Assembly (NCBI GenBank): GCA_035695825.1
Contig: DASRRH010000026.1
Span: 434,001-498,000, forward strand
DNA length: 64,000 bases
Direction of reading: 5' to 3'
Source: JAKEFM01 sp035695825
GTDB lineage: Bacteria > Planctomycetota > UBA1135 > JAKEFM01
Positions 1 through 7,618 of this stretch are shown piece by piece. Within the stretch, counting starts at the first letter, position 1; each line of letters opens with the position of its first letter. Under the pieces are notes generated by a model. The model was not told the origin of the DNA and searched no databases. It saw only the letters and a list, made by a program, of their open reading frames with translations. The translations under genes were made by a program, and so were the position numbers.

Positions 1-25
1 CCCGCGCTTCGAGGAGGCCGTTCAC
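1..25 (-). CDS. Start of a gene after btuC, probably the ABC transporter ATPase (partial)
   Basis: The last bases of the BtuC-like gene overlap a GTG codon in a GTGA arrangement, and the new frame reads V-N-G-L-L-E-A-R to the window edge. This looks like the first strand of an ABC ATPase (many begin L-L-E-A-R/E), and a BtuD-type ATPase is the expected third partner of BtuF and BtuC. Only eight codons are visible, so the identity rests on context. The same 4-base overlap joins the other genes of this operon, which supports this start. Confidence 0.45.
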
Positions 26-969
26 ACGAGGAGCGGCGCCCGCCGCCGGAGGCACCAGAGGAAGAACGGGGCGCCGCAGAGCGCGGTAATGACGCCGACG
101 GGGAACTCCGACGGGCGCGCGGCCGTCCGCGCGAGGGCGTCGACCAGGACGAGGAACGCCGCCCCGCCGAGGGCGGCCGCAGGGAGGAGCGCGCGGTGGT
201 CGGGCCCTACGATCCGCCGCACGAGGTGCGGGACGAGGAGCCCGACGAACCCGATCATCCCGGCCACGGCGACCGACGCCCCGACGATCGCCGAGCAGAG
301 GAGGGCGAGCGCCGCCTTCGCCGACTCCGTCCGGACTCCGAGCGTGCGCGCCTTGTCGTCCCCGAGCGCGAGGGCGTTCAGCGCCCGCCCGAAGGCGCAC
401 ACGGCGAGGACCGAGAGGACGACGGCTCCCCCTCCCACCGCGAGGGATCGGCGGTCGCCCCCCGAGAGGTTGCCGACGAGGAAGGAGAGGATCGCGTAGG
501 AGTCCTCGCGGGCGAAGTGGAGCCCGATCAGGACGAGCGCGCTCCCGAGCGTCGAGACCGCGACGCCCGAGAGGACGAGACGCTCGATCGGGATGCGGCC
601 CCCGGTCCGCGCGAGCGCCCAGGCGGCCGCGAGGGCCCCGAACGCCCCGGCCCCCGCGGCGAGGAAGAGGGGCGCGGAGGCGATCGAGATCCCCGCCGTC
701 CGGGCGAGGACGACCCCGACGGCCGCGCCGCTCGAGGAGCCGAGCACGAAGGGGTCGGCGAGGGGGTTCCCCGAGAGCCCCTGGAGCACGGTCCCCGCCG
801 TCGCGAGCCCGGCGCCGACCGCGGCCCCGAGGAGCACCCGGGGGAGCCGGAGGTTCCAGAAGATGTCGGGGGGCGCCCAGCCCCCGGGGCCGGCGGCGAG
901 GGCCCCGAGGAGGGAGACGGCGAGGGCCGCGGCGAACAGGGCGAGCTTCCAAGCGCTGCGGCGCTTCAC
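22..969 (-). CDS. btuC: FecCD/BtuC-family ABC transporter permease, probably for vitamin B12
   Basis: This 315-residue polytopic inner-membrane protein belongs to the FecCD/BtuC family, whose dimer forms the channel for cobalamin or ferric-siderophore import. Visible family signatures are PRVLLGAAVGAGLATAGTVL near the N-terminus, GNPLADPFVLGSSSGA after it, an MIGFVGLLVPHLVRRIVG stretch in the last third, and the C-terminal GAPFFLWCLRRR. The GTG start is set by its GTGA overlap with the stop of the binding-protein gene; a GGAGGGA Shine-Dalgarno precedes it. A longer in-frame reading adds an Arg-rich leader that is not membrane-like. B12 as the substrate is inferred from the riboswitch upstream. 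Confidence 0.88.
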   Translation of the reverse strand: MKRRSAWKLALFAAALAVSLLGALAAGPGGWAPPDIFWNLRLPRVLLGAAVGAGLATAGTVLQGLSGNPLADPFVLGSSSGAAVGVVLARTAGISIASAPLFLAAGAGAFGALAAAWALARTGGRIPIERLVLSGVAVSTLGSALVLIGLHFAREDSYAILSFLVGNLSGGDRRSLAVGGGAVVLSVLAVCAFGRALNALALGDDKARTLGVRTESAKAALALLCSAIVGASVAVAGMIGFVGLLVPHLVRRIVGPDHRALLPAAALGGAAFLVLVDALARTAARPSEFPVGVITALCGAPFFLWCLRRRAPLLV

Positions 970-1811
970 CGACTCGCTCCCTCCGGGGGGAATAGGCGTT
1001 CCTCGAGGCGCTCGATCTCGTCGAAGAGGCGCGGGCTGCCGTGCGCCAGCGCTCCGGAGGCGAACTCGTCGACGATCGCGCCCGCCCGCACCGCCGCGAC
1101 CCCCTCCCATCCCGGCCGGGCGCGGATCTCCGCCGCCTTCGCGTGGAGGGAGACCACGACCTCCGGGTTGCGGCGGAGGACCTCTTCCGGGGACACGGTC
1201 GCGTACGGGTGGGAAAGGTCCGGGAAGCAGTTCTCCGCCCCGAGCGCGAGGAGCGCCTCGTCGAGGAAGGAACCGGGTCCCACCGTCCAGAGGGGGGAGG
1301 CTTGGACCTCGACGAAGACGCGGGGTCCCTTCCCCCGCGCCCGGGCGCGGCGGAGGATCCCCTCCAGGCGCGCGCGCAGGCCGCCGGCCAGGGCGCGCGC
1401 CGCGTCGGCGGCCCCCGCCTCCTCCCCGATCCGGAGGACCGCCTCGATCACTTCCTCGAGGGATTGCGGGTCGAGGGAGACGACCGGGATCCCCAGGTCG
1501 CGAAGCCGACGGGGCGTGGCGTGGTCCTCGCGCAGGACGGTGAAGACCCGGTCCGGCTTGAGGAGGGCGATCGACTCGAGGGAGGGCGCGTAGAGGCTGC
1601 CGAGGCGGCTCGCCCCGTCGACCGCCGGGCAGAAGTCGGAGATCCCCACGATCGAGGGGCCGAGGCCGAGGGCGAGGAGGGTTTCCGTGTGACTCGGGTT
1701 CAAGGAAACGAGGCGCCGCGGGGGCCCTTCCGGAGCTGGAGGGGCCGGCTCCAGGCAGGAGACCCCCGCGGCGGCCCCGAGGGCCGCAAGCCAGCGGCCC
1801 TTGCGATTCAC
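966..1811 (-). CDS. btuF: BtuF-like periplasmic cobalamin-binding protein
   Basis: This 281-residue protein would carry B12 across the periplasm to the BtuCD transporter. After a hydrophobic leader (possible lipobox G-V-S-C at residues 16-19) it has the BtuF/FepB helical-backbone fold signatures: RLVSLNPSHTETLLALGLG, a VGISDFC strand, LLKPDRVF, and the second-lobe segment SPEEVLRRNPEVVV. The length fits the family. The GTG start overlaps the stop of the beta-propeller gene (GTGA), so translation is probably coupled. Membership of the B12-riboswitch operon favours cobalamin over heme or siderophores. The lipobox has Gly at -3, so lipidation is uncertain. Confidence 0.86.
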   Translation of the reverse strand: MNRKGRWLAALGAAAGVSCLEPAPPAPEGPPRRLVSLNPSHTETLLALGLGPSIVGISDFCPAVDGASRLGSLYAPSLESIALLKPDRVFTVLREDHATPRRLRDLGIPVVSLDPQSLEEVIEAVLRIGEEAGAADAARALAGGLRARLEGILRRARARGKGPRVFVEVQASPLWTVGPGSFLDEALLALGAENCFPDLSHPYATVSPEEVLRRNPEVVVSLHAKAAEIRARPGWEGVAAVRAGAIVDEFASGALAHGSPRLFDEIERLEERLFPPEGASR

Positions 1812-3220
1812 TGCGGAATCACCGTGATCGAATTCGAGGTCGCCGGCTCCGCGCCGATGAGCCCGACCCCCTGGAGGAAGACGTTGGCGCACCGTAGGTC
1901 CGGGACGTTCGGGACCGGGACCGAGACCCCGACGGAGGGGCCCGCCCCGAAGGCGATGAGGGAGAAGGAGGGCCCGATCTCGAGCGCGAGCCCCCCGCCG
2001 AGCGGGCCGGGGAGGTCCTCCGTCGAGACGAGGATCGCCGCGACCGAGCCTCCCGTCAGCGTGAGGGTCGTCACTGCGCCGAGGAGGGGCGTCGAGTCGC
2101 TCGCCGCCAGCGTCAGGCGGTAGGGAGACGGGGCGTGGGAGGGGAGGTTCCCGATCCGGACGACCGCCTCGGAGGCCTGCGCCGTCACGAACAGTTGGTC
2201 CCCGACGAAGACGACGTCGTTCGGCTCGTGGTAGGGGAACATCGAGACCACCGCGAGCCGCTGGTGGGTGCCGGCGTCGAGGAAGAGGACGGCGTTCTGG
2301 AGGAGGTCGGTGATGGCGACGAGGGCGCCGTCCGGGGAGATCCCGATCCCGAGCTGGGCGAAGCCGAGCCCGCTCTGGATCGTCCGGACGAGCGTCCCGC
2401 TCGCCCCGTCGAGGAGATAGGAGCGCTCCCCGAGGTCGTAGGGGAGGACGAAGGTCGCGCCGGCTGGGCTCGCCGCCACGTCCTGTCCGCTCGGGTAGGA
2501 CCCCGGACCCGCGCAGCCGAGGCAGCGCGTCCAGATCCCCCCCGGGCTCGAAGGGTCGACGCCCGAGACGAGGACGCAGGTCTGCGGGAAGCCGGAGAAG
2601 TCGGTCGCCGGGACGATCAGCCGATTCCCCGCGAAGGCGAGCCGCCCATGGGAGCCGGGTACCGCGAGGGACTCCGCGGGGAGGATCTGCGCGGTCACCG
2701 CGTCGAAGGCGAAGACCGTCCCCGTCCCCCCGAAGTCCCCCGCGTAGACGCGCGGGAGGGTCGGGTGGACGGCGATCCCGAAGGGTCCGTAGGGCCCTGA
2801 AGGGAAGGGGACCGTATCGGTCACGGTGAGGTAGTCGGGGAGGGAGGGGTCCGCCCCGACACGCACGATCGTCCCCGCGCTGCTCACCGTGACCCAGGCG
2901 TGGCGAGGGACCCCCGGCTGCGCCGGGTCCACCGTGAAAGCGATCTCCTCGGGGAAGAGGCCGACCTGCACGGTTGGCCGCACCACTGCCATCGTCGGCA
3001 GGGCGATCCGGGCGACGACGTCGTTGTTCGCGAAAACGCTTCCGGCGATCGCGACCCAGAGGGATCCGTCGGGGGCGAGGGAGAGGCCGAAGGGGAAGGC
3101 GGGGGCGCCGTTCCCGAGACCGGAGAGGTTCACGGCGCCCATGACCGAGGGGTCCTGCGCCGGGGAGGCGGAGGCGAGACCGAACAGCGCAACGAGCGGG
3201 AGCCAGGTGGCGCGACGCAT
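1808..3220 (-). CDS. Secreted beta-propeller (NHL/YncE-like) protein heading the B12 operon; BtuG-like candidate
   Basis: This is a 470-residue secreted protein. A signal peptide (residues 1-21, ending SASPAQ) is followed by repeated propeller blades with motifs such as LAPDGSLWVAIAGS, HPTLPRVYAGD, ISPDGALVAITD and VFVGDQLFVTAQAS. The last ~100 residues match the Gly/Pro-rich C-terminal domain of other secreted proteins in this window and end S-I-T-V-I-P-Q. The ATG at 3220 has an AAAGGA ribosome site and lies downstream of the riboswitch and terminator; a longer reading would run through that RNA. It is the first gene of a cobalamin operon, so a role in capturing B12 outside the inner membrane is likely, comparable to the beta-propeller BtuG of Bacteroides. 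That role is inferred. Confidence 0.8.
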   Translation of the reverse strand: MRRATWLPLVALFGLASASPAQDPSVMGAVNLSGLGNGAPAFPFGLSLAPDGSLWVAIAGSVFANNDVVARIALPTMAVVRPTVQVGLFPEEIAFTVDPAQPGVPRHAWVTVSSAGTIVRVGADPSLPDYLTVTDTVPFPSGPYGPFGIAVHPTLPRVYAGDFGGTGTVFAFDAVTAQILPAESLAVPGSHGRLAFAGNRLIVPATDFSGFPQTCVLVSGVDPSSPGGIWTRCLGCAGPGSYPSGQDVAASPAGATFVLPYDLGERSYLLDGASGTLVRTIQSGLGFAQLGIGISPDGALVAITDLLQNAVLFLDAGTHQRLAVVSMFPYHEPNDVVFVGDQLFVTAQASEAVVRIGNLPSHAPSPYRLTLAASDSTPLLGAVTTLTLTGGSVAAILVSTEDLPGPLGGGLALEIGPSFSLIAFGAGPSVGVSVPVPNVPDLRCANVFLQGVGLIGAEPATSNSITVIPQ

Positions 3221-3350
3221 CGTACGATCCTTTCTCGAAGGGTTCCCGGGTCGGGTGCGGACGGACCGCCGCGGTCGGATCCCTCGGCTCGGCGGACCGT
3301 CCGTCGCGTCATCGCAGCGTGCGCCGGAGCCCCGCGCGGCCCGGGGCAAG

Positions 3351-3379
3351 AAAAAACCCCGGTCCGCGAAGGACCGGGG
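3351..3379 (-). terminator. Rho-independent terminator below the B12 riboswitch
   Basis: On the minus strand a perfect 9-bp stem (CCCCGGTCC / GGACCGGGG, loop TTCGC) is followed at once by six T residues. It lies between the riboswitch (ends 3442) and the first start codon (3220). It is therefore the likely expression platform: B12 binding should favour this hairpin and stop transcription of the uptake operon. Confidence 0.88.
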
Positions 3380-3441
3380 CTTGTGAATAGCTCCAGCGAC
3401 CCTCACGGATCTCGTGTCTCGTAGACGACGTGAAGGGGGCT

Positions 3442-3659
3442 CCCGGGCCGGTCTTCTGACTCGTGGTCGTCCTACTCCTCCGTCCTTCCCGGCCCTTCTC
3501 GGACCAGTGGAGTTGCTCGGAGTTTCGTCCCACTCACAGCGGCGGCACCGTGACGGATTTCCACCGTCTTCCCGAAACCGCGGGATCCCAGCGGCGATCG
3601 CGCCGATCGATCGGGAGAAAGAGCGCCCGCGCCCCGCGTCGAGAACGGGACGGCCCGGG
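3442..3659 (-). promoter_or_regulatory. Cobalamin (AdoCbl) riboswitch
   Basis: Read on the minus strand, the leader contains the core GGGAAG...GGTGGAAATCC, then GCCGCTGTGAGTGGGAC, a CCACTGG element, GGGAAGG, and the 3' B12 box GAGTCAGAAGACCGGCC. The outer stem closes perfectly between CCCGGGCCG (3651-3659) and CGGCCCGGG (3442-3450). The order and spacing match the cobalamin riboswitch family. It controls the beta-propeller/BtuF/BtuC operon, probably through the terminator at 3351-3379. Confidence 0.92.
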
Positions 3660-3680
3660 TTCGACCCCGGGGGCAAAGGG

Positions 3681-3710
3681 GTTGTAGACGGCGCGATCCT
3701 GCCCCGTCAA
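3681..3710 (-). promoter_or_regulatory. Sigma70-like promoter of the B12 operon
   Basis: Minus-strand TTGACG (3705-3710) and TACAAC (3681-3686) are separated by 18 bases. Transcription would start near 3674, just before the first stem of the riboswitch. The spacing and location agree with a housekeeping promoter. Confidence 0.6.
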
Positions 3711-3720
3711 GGGGGCCCGA

Positions 3721-3749
3721 CTGGACCCCCTCCGCGCGCGTCCTACGAT
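3721..3749 (+). promoter_or_regulatory. Sigma70-like promoter of nadA
   Basis: CTGGAC (3721-3726) and TACGAT (3744-3749) are separated by 17 bases, with a predicted start near 3756. This places the upstream in-frame ATG at 3748 inside the promoter and supports ATG 3778 as the nadA start. A 7-bp inverted repeat (GATGGGT 3747-3753 / ACCCATC 3770-3776) lies directly before the start codon and could be a leader hairpin. Confidence 0.5.
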
Positions 3750-3777
3750 GGGTGCGGGTTTCGCTGAGAACCCATCC

Positions 3778-4770
3778 ATGCCGACCCTCGCCGAGGAGAT
3801 CCGCTCCCGCCTCGCCCCGCTCGACGGGGAGGCCTACTCCCCCGAGGCGTGCGAGGGGATCGCCTCCCTCGTCGAGGAGATCCGGGGCCTGAAGCGCGCC
3901 CGGGACGCCGTCCTCCTCGCCCACAACTACCAACGCCCCGAGATCTTCGAGGTGGCCGATTTCGTCGGCGACTCCCTCGAGCTCGCGCGGGCCGCGACGA
4001 GGGTGACTGCGGGGACGATCGTCTTCTGCGGCGTCCACTTCATGGCGGAGACGGCGAAGATCCTGAACCCTTCCCGCCGGGTCCTCCTCCCCGACCTCCG
4101 GGCCGGCTGCACGCTGGCCGACTCCGCGAGCGCCGAGGCGCTCGAGGCGCGGAAGCGGGAGCTCCGTTCGCTCTACCCCGACCTCGCCGTGGTCACCTAC
4201 GTGAACACGACCGCCGCGGTGAAGGCGGCCTCGGACGTCTGCTGCACCTCGTCGAACGCGGTGAAGATCGTCGAGGCGATCCCCTCGCAGCACATCCTCT
4301 TCGTCCCCGACGAGAACCTCGCCGCCTACGTCCAGTCCCAGACGAGGAAGACCGTGATCGCGTGGGACGGCAACTGCTACGTCCACCACCAGATCAAGCC
4401 CGAGGAGATCGAGCGGGTCCGGCGCGCCCTCCCCCACGTGAAGGTCCTCGTCCACCCCGAGTGCCGGGAGGACGTCCGCGCGCTCGCGGACGCCGTCCTC
4501 TCGACGAGCGGCATGGGCCGCTACGCGAAGGCCTCGGACGCCACCGAGTTCCTCGTCGTGACGGAATGCGGCCTCTCCGATCGCCTCTTCCTCGAGGCCC
4601 CCGAGAAGCGCTTCTACAAGGCCTGCAAGCTCTGCCAGTACATGAAGATGATCAGCCTCGAGGCGACGCGCGATGCGCTGCGGGAGGGGAAGCACGAGAT
4701 CACGCTCCCGGAAGAGGTGCGGGCGGGAGCCGAGCGGGCCCTGCGGCGGATGTTCGAGCTCGCGGGCTGA
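3778..4770 (+). CDS. nadA: Quinolinate synthase
   Basis: NadA (330 residues) condenses iminoaspartate with dihydroxyacetone phosphate to quinolinate in de novo NAD synthesis, using a [4Fe-4S] cluster. The sequence shows LLAHNYQRPEIFEVADFVGD near the N-terminus, VNTTAAVKAASDVCCTSSN, and ENLAAYV. The three expected cluster cysteines appear in RAGCTLAD, HPECRE and ACKLCQYMK. Length and motif order are normal. The ATG at 3778 is preferred because the earlier ATG at 3748 overlaps the predicted -10 box. No NadB or NadC is present nearby. It is transcribed away from the B12 operon. Confidence 0.95.
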   Translation: MPTLAEEIRSRLAPLDGEAYSPEACEGIASLVEEIRGLKRARDAVLLAHNYQRPEIFEVADFVGDSLELARAATRVTAGTIVFCGVHFMAETAKILNPSRRVLLPDLRAGCTLADSASAEALEARKRELRSLYPDLAVVTYVNTTAAVKAASDVCCTSSNAVKIVEAIPSQHILFVPDENLAAYVQSQTRKTVIAWDGNCYVHHQIKPEEIERVRRALPHVKVLVHPECREDVRALADAVLSTSGMGRYAKASDATEFLVVTECGLSDRLFLEAPEKRFYKACKLCQYMKMISLEATRDALREGKHEITLPEEVRAGAERALRRMFELAG

Positions 4771-4774
4771 ACCG

Positions 4775-4805
4775 GGCGGGCCCCGGCATCCTCCGCCGGC
4801 CCGCC
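4775..4805. terminator. Hairpin between convergent nadA and TPM genes
   Basis: GGCGGGCC (4775-4782) pairs with GGCCCGCC (4798-4805) across a 15-base loop. It fills the gap between the nadA stop and the opposite-strand stop at 4806, so it could end transcription from both sides. It has no T tract, so termination is a guess from position. Confidence 0.4.
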
Positions 4806-5444
4806 TCAGCCGATCAGGACGAGCCGGTCGGCGAGCTCGTTGCGGTCTCCGGCCTCGCGGGGCAGCCTCGCCGCGAGCCTCTCCCCCGCGCGGCGGATCG
4901 CTCCGACGAGCGCCTCCTCGGGCTTGCCTCGCTTCATCCCCTCGACGAGGAGGTCGCGCAGCCCGTCGGCGCCCCTGGACCCAAGCGCCTCCGCGCCCCT
5001 CTCGTCGGCAAGGACGACCGCGACGCGCTCGAACAGCGAGAGGTAGAGGAGGACCCCCGTCCGCCCCGCGGTCCTGCCGATCCGCTGGGAGAAGAAGATC
5101 CGGTGCGCGGCCTCGACGGCCTTCCGCTCGCGGTCCGCCCGCCCCGTGAGGAGGCGCTTCAAGGGATCGAACCGCGCGAGGAGCCCGCACCCGAGGCCGA
5201 GCCCGAGGAAGAAGACGAGGAGCCCTTCGAAGAGGTCGATCTGGCGCTCGACGTGGGAGAGGCCGAGGGCGAGGAAGCCGAGGACCCCGCACCAGACGCC
5301 GAGGATGTCCTCGGCCCGGGAGTAGCTCCCCGACGAAGTCGCGACGACGGGGACGATCTCGGCCGCCGTCTTCGCTTCGGCAGCGGCGATCGCGCCCTCG
5401 ACGGCCTTCCGCTCTTCGGGGGTGAAGACGTCGCGGGCGTTCAC
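4806..5444 (-). CDS. TPM-domain membrane protein
   Basis: This 212-residue protein belongs to the TPM (TLP18.3/Psb32/MOLO-1, YgcG-related) family. It opens with FTPEERKAVEGAIAAAEAKTAAEIVPVVATSSGSYSRAED split over the start of the domain, followed by two hydrophobic segments (about residues 48-62 and 70-92). It then continues with RIFFSQRIGRTAGRTGVLLYLS and VAVVLADERGAEAL. TPM domains are found in membrane-associated proteins of unclear biochemical function. It starts 3 bases after the stop of a second TPM gene, so the two are surely cotranscribed. No lemA, the usual partner, is seen next to them. Confidence 0.75.
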   Translation of the reverse strand: MNARDVFTPEERKAVEGAIAAAEAKTAAEIVPVVATSSGSYSRAEDILGVWCGVLGFLALGLSHVERQIDLFEGLLVFFLGLGLGCGLLARFDPLKRLLTGRADRERKAVEAAHRIFFSQRIGRTAGRTGVLLYLSLFERVAVVLADERGAEALGSRGADGLRDLLVEGMKRGKPEEALVGAIRRAGERLAARLPREAGDRNELADRLVLIG

Positions 5445-5447
5445 CGA

Positions 5448-6335
5448 TCACCAGGAGCCCGAGGCGCCCCCGCCGGAGGAGAAGCCCCCTCCGAACGAGG
5501 AGGTCCCTCCGCCCCAGGAGGAGGAGCCGCCGAAGGCGCCTCCTCCGGAGGGTCCGCCCGCAGAACCCCGCCTGCGCAGGGAGTCGTAGAGGGCGGAGCC
5601 GAGGAACCCGCCGAGCCCCCCCATCATCATGCCCCCCCATCCGCCGAAGCCCGCCCGCGGGGCTCCGAACCCGCCCCACCCGCTCGAGCCCCCGCGGAAC
5701 ACCGAGCGGAGCGCGCCGAGGGCGAACACGCCGAGGGCGGCGAGGACGATCCAGCCGAGCGTCGACCCCGACCGGGAGCCGCGGAGAGGGGCGCCGACCG
5801 GCGTGCCCCTCGGCGTCCAGCTCTCTCCTTCCCCCCCCTGGCTCGGCTCCTTCCCCGGGCCCGCGCGCAGCGCCCGCGCGATCCCCTCGACGCCGGCGAG
5901 GATCCCCCCCGCGTGGTCTCCTCGCTTGAAGCGCGGGACGATCTCGCCGTCGATGATCGCGCGCGCGGGCGAATCGAAGGTCGTCCCGAAACCCTGCCCG
6001 ACCGCGATGCGGAGCTTTCGGTCCTTCACCGCGACGAAGAGGAGCACCCCCTGGTTCGCGTCCTTCGAGCCGACGCCCCATTCGTTGTAGAGGTTCGTCG
6101 CGTAGCGCTCGACCGACCAGCCCGCGGCGTTCCAGTCGGAGAGGGAGCCCACGGTCGCGACGACGATCGGGATCCCCTTCTCGGAGCGGAGGGCGCGGGC
6201 GACTTCCCGGATCCGCGACGCGCTCTCCTCGTCGAGGACCTTCGCGAAGTCGTTCACGTGGTCGTCGACCGCCTTGGGGTAGTCGGGCGGAAGGAGGGGC
6301 GCGGCGAGGATCGGGAGGACCCGGAGGACTTGCAT
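5448..6335 (-). CDS. TPM/YgcG-family protein with glycine-rich C-terminus
   Basis: The 295-residue product has a short hydrophobic start and then a TPM domain (about residues 18-150) with DYPKAVDDHVNDFAKVLD, KGIPIVVATVGSL, LYNEWGVGSKDANQGVLLFV and LRIAVGQGFGTT. A transmembrane helix (about 195-210) follows, then a Gly/Ser/Trp-rich tail (GGTSSFGGGFSSGGGASGSW). This is the standard YgcG layout: exported TPM domain, one anchor and a low-complexity tail. It is paired with the shorter TPM gene downstream. The function is not established. Confidence 0.82.
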   Translation of the reverse strand: MQVLRVLPILAAPLLPPDYPKAVDDHVNDFAKVLDEESASRIREVARALRSEKGIPIVVATVGSLSDWNAAGWSVERYATNLYNEWGVGSKDANQGVLLFVAVKDRKLRIAVGQGFGTTFDSPARAIIDGEIVPRFKRGDHAGGILAGVEGIARALRAGPGKEPSQGGEGESWTPRGTPVGAPLRGSRSGSTLGWIVLAALGVFALGALRSVFRGGSSGWGGFGAPRAGFGGWGGMMMGGLGGFLGSALYDSLRRRGSAGGPSGGGAFGGSSSWGGGTSSFGGGFSSGGGASGSW

Positions 6336-6400
6336 GGCCGATTCCTGGAAGGAAGACGCGAGGCCCTACTCCCCCCGGCGGCCGGCATTCACGCCCCGGG

Positions 6401-6487
6401 TGGTGCCAGAGGGGGGAGTCGAACCCCCATCCCCTCGCGGGGAGCGGATTTTGAGTCCGCCGCGTCTGCCAGTTCCGCCACTCTGGC
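6401..6487 (-). tRNA. tRNA-Leu (anticodon CAA)
   Basis: An 87-nt type-II tRNA with an encoded CCA tail. The acceptor stem GCCAGAG pairs with CTCTGGC. The anticodon stem GCGGA/TCCGC encloses the loop CTCAAAA, giving anticodon CAA for UUG codons. The long variable arm is CTCCCCGCGAGGGGA, and the T loop is GTTCGACTC. A TACGAT box at 6496-6501 is placed suitably for a -10 element. Confidence 0.97.
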
Positions 6488-6533
6488 GCGGGGCCATCGT
6501 AGCGGGGGCCCGGTCCGGCGGGGAAGCGGCCCT

Positions 6534-7610
6534 CTAGACCCTCCGCGCGCGCGCCGGCTCCGCCGCGAAGCGGCGCAGCGCCGCGTCGACGAGCCGCGCG
6601 CAGAGCTCGACGAAGTTGATCCCCGCGACCGCCGCCGCCTTCGGGAGGAGGGAGCGGGGCGTGAACCCCGGGATCGTGTTGACCTCGAGGACGAAGGGGA
6701 GGCCCTCGGGGGAGATCCGGAAGTCGACCCGCGACATGCCGTCGCACCGCAGCGCCCGGTGCGCCGCGGTCGCCTGCTCCCGCACGAGCGCCTGCACCGT
6801 CAGGGGAATGGTCCTCGGGGGGCAGGTCTCCTCGGCACCCGCCGGGTCGTACTTCTCCCGCATCGTGAAGAAGCCGTCCCTCTTCGGGACGATCTCGACG
6901 ACCGGGAGCGGGAGGAGGCTCTCGTCCAGGCTGTTCCCGAGCACGCCGCACGTCGCCTCCGGCCCCTCGATCGCCCGCTCGACGACGAACCGCGCCCCGA
7001 AGGAGAGCGCCCCCTCGATCGCCGCGGGGAGGTCCCCCGCCCGCTCCACCCGACGCACGCCGAGGCTCGAGCCCTCGCTCGCGGGCTTGACGTAGCAGGG
7101 GAACCCAACCGCCGACGCCGCGCGCTCGAGGATCTCCGCCCGCTTCGCCCGGTAGCGGGGCCCGGTCTCGTCGAACCCCTCGGGAACGGGGATCCCCGCC
7201 GCGCGCAGGACCACCCGCGCGAGCGTCTTGTCCATGGCGAGGGCCGAGGCCGCGACCCCGGAGCCCGTGTAGGGGAGGCGGTGGAGTTCGAGGAGCCCCT
7301 GCACGACCCCGTCCTCCCCTCGCGGGCCGTGGAGCGCGAGGAAGGCGACCGAGGTCCCGAGGCCGGCGAGGCGCTCGACGGCCGCGGAGGGGGAGGCCTC
7401 CTCGAACGGGAAGCCCTCCGCGGCGAACTCCTCCTCCTCCCCGAGCGCGCGGCGGCCGACCCGCCAGCGTCCCTCCCGGCGGATGACGACCGGGCGGACC
7501 TCGAACCGGGTCCGGTCGAGGGCGTCCGCGATCGCCGACCCCGAGATCATCGAGATCTCTCGTTCCCCCGACTCCCCCCCCATCACCACCGCGACGGACG
7601 TCCGTTCCAT
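6534..7610 (-). CDS. ddl: D-alanine--D-alanine ligase
   Basis: Ddl (358 residues) joins two D-alanines with ATP to make the dipeptide end of peptidoglycan precursors. The ATP-grasp signatures are present: VVMGGESGEREISMISG at the N-terminus, FLALHGPRGEDGVVQGLLE, YTGSGVAASALAMDK, PCYVKPASEGSSLGVRRV, and the C-terminal metal-binding region SRVDFRISPEGLPFVLEVNT followed by IPGFTPRSLLP. The ATG at 7610 lies 8 bases after the stop of the pyrophosphorylase gene, with a GGCGG ribosome site, so it is the last gene of the long lipid/wall operon. Its presence suggests the organism makes peptidoglycan. Confidence 0.95.
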   Translation of the reverse strand: MERTSVAVVMGGESGEREISMISGSAIADALDRTRFEVRPVVIRREGRWRVGRRALGEEEEFAAEGFPFEEASPSAAVERLAGLGTSVAFLALHGPRGEDGVVQGLLELHRLPYTGSGVAASALAMDKTLARVVLRAAGIPVPEGFDETGPRYRAKRAEILERAASAVGFPCYVKPASEGSSLGVRRVERAGDLPAAIEGALSFGARFVVERAIEGPEATCGVLGNSLDESLLPLPVVEIVPKRDGFFTMREKYDPAGAEETCPPRTIPLTVQALVREQATAAHRALRCDGMSRVDFRISPEGLPFVLEVNTIPGFTPRSLLPKAAAVAGINFVELCARLVDAALRRFAAEPARARRV

Positions 7611-7618
7611 GGAGCCGC

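Noticed and set aside
3472..6951. A 1159-codon minus-strand open frame across the riboswitch
   Set aside because: It crosses a riboswitch, nadA in antisense and a tRNA. No part resembles a protein family.
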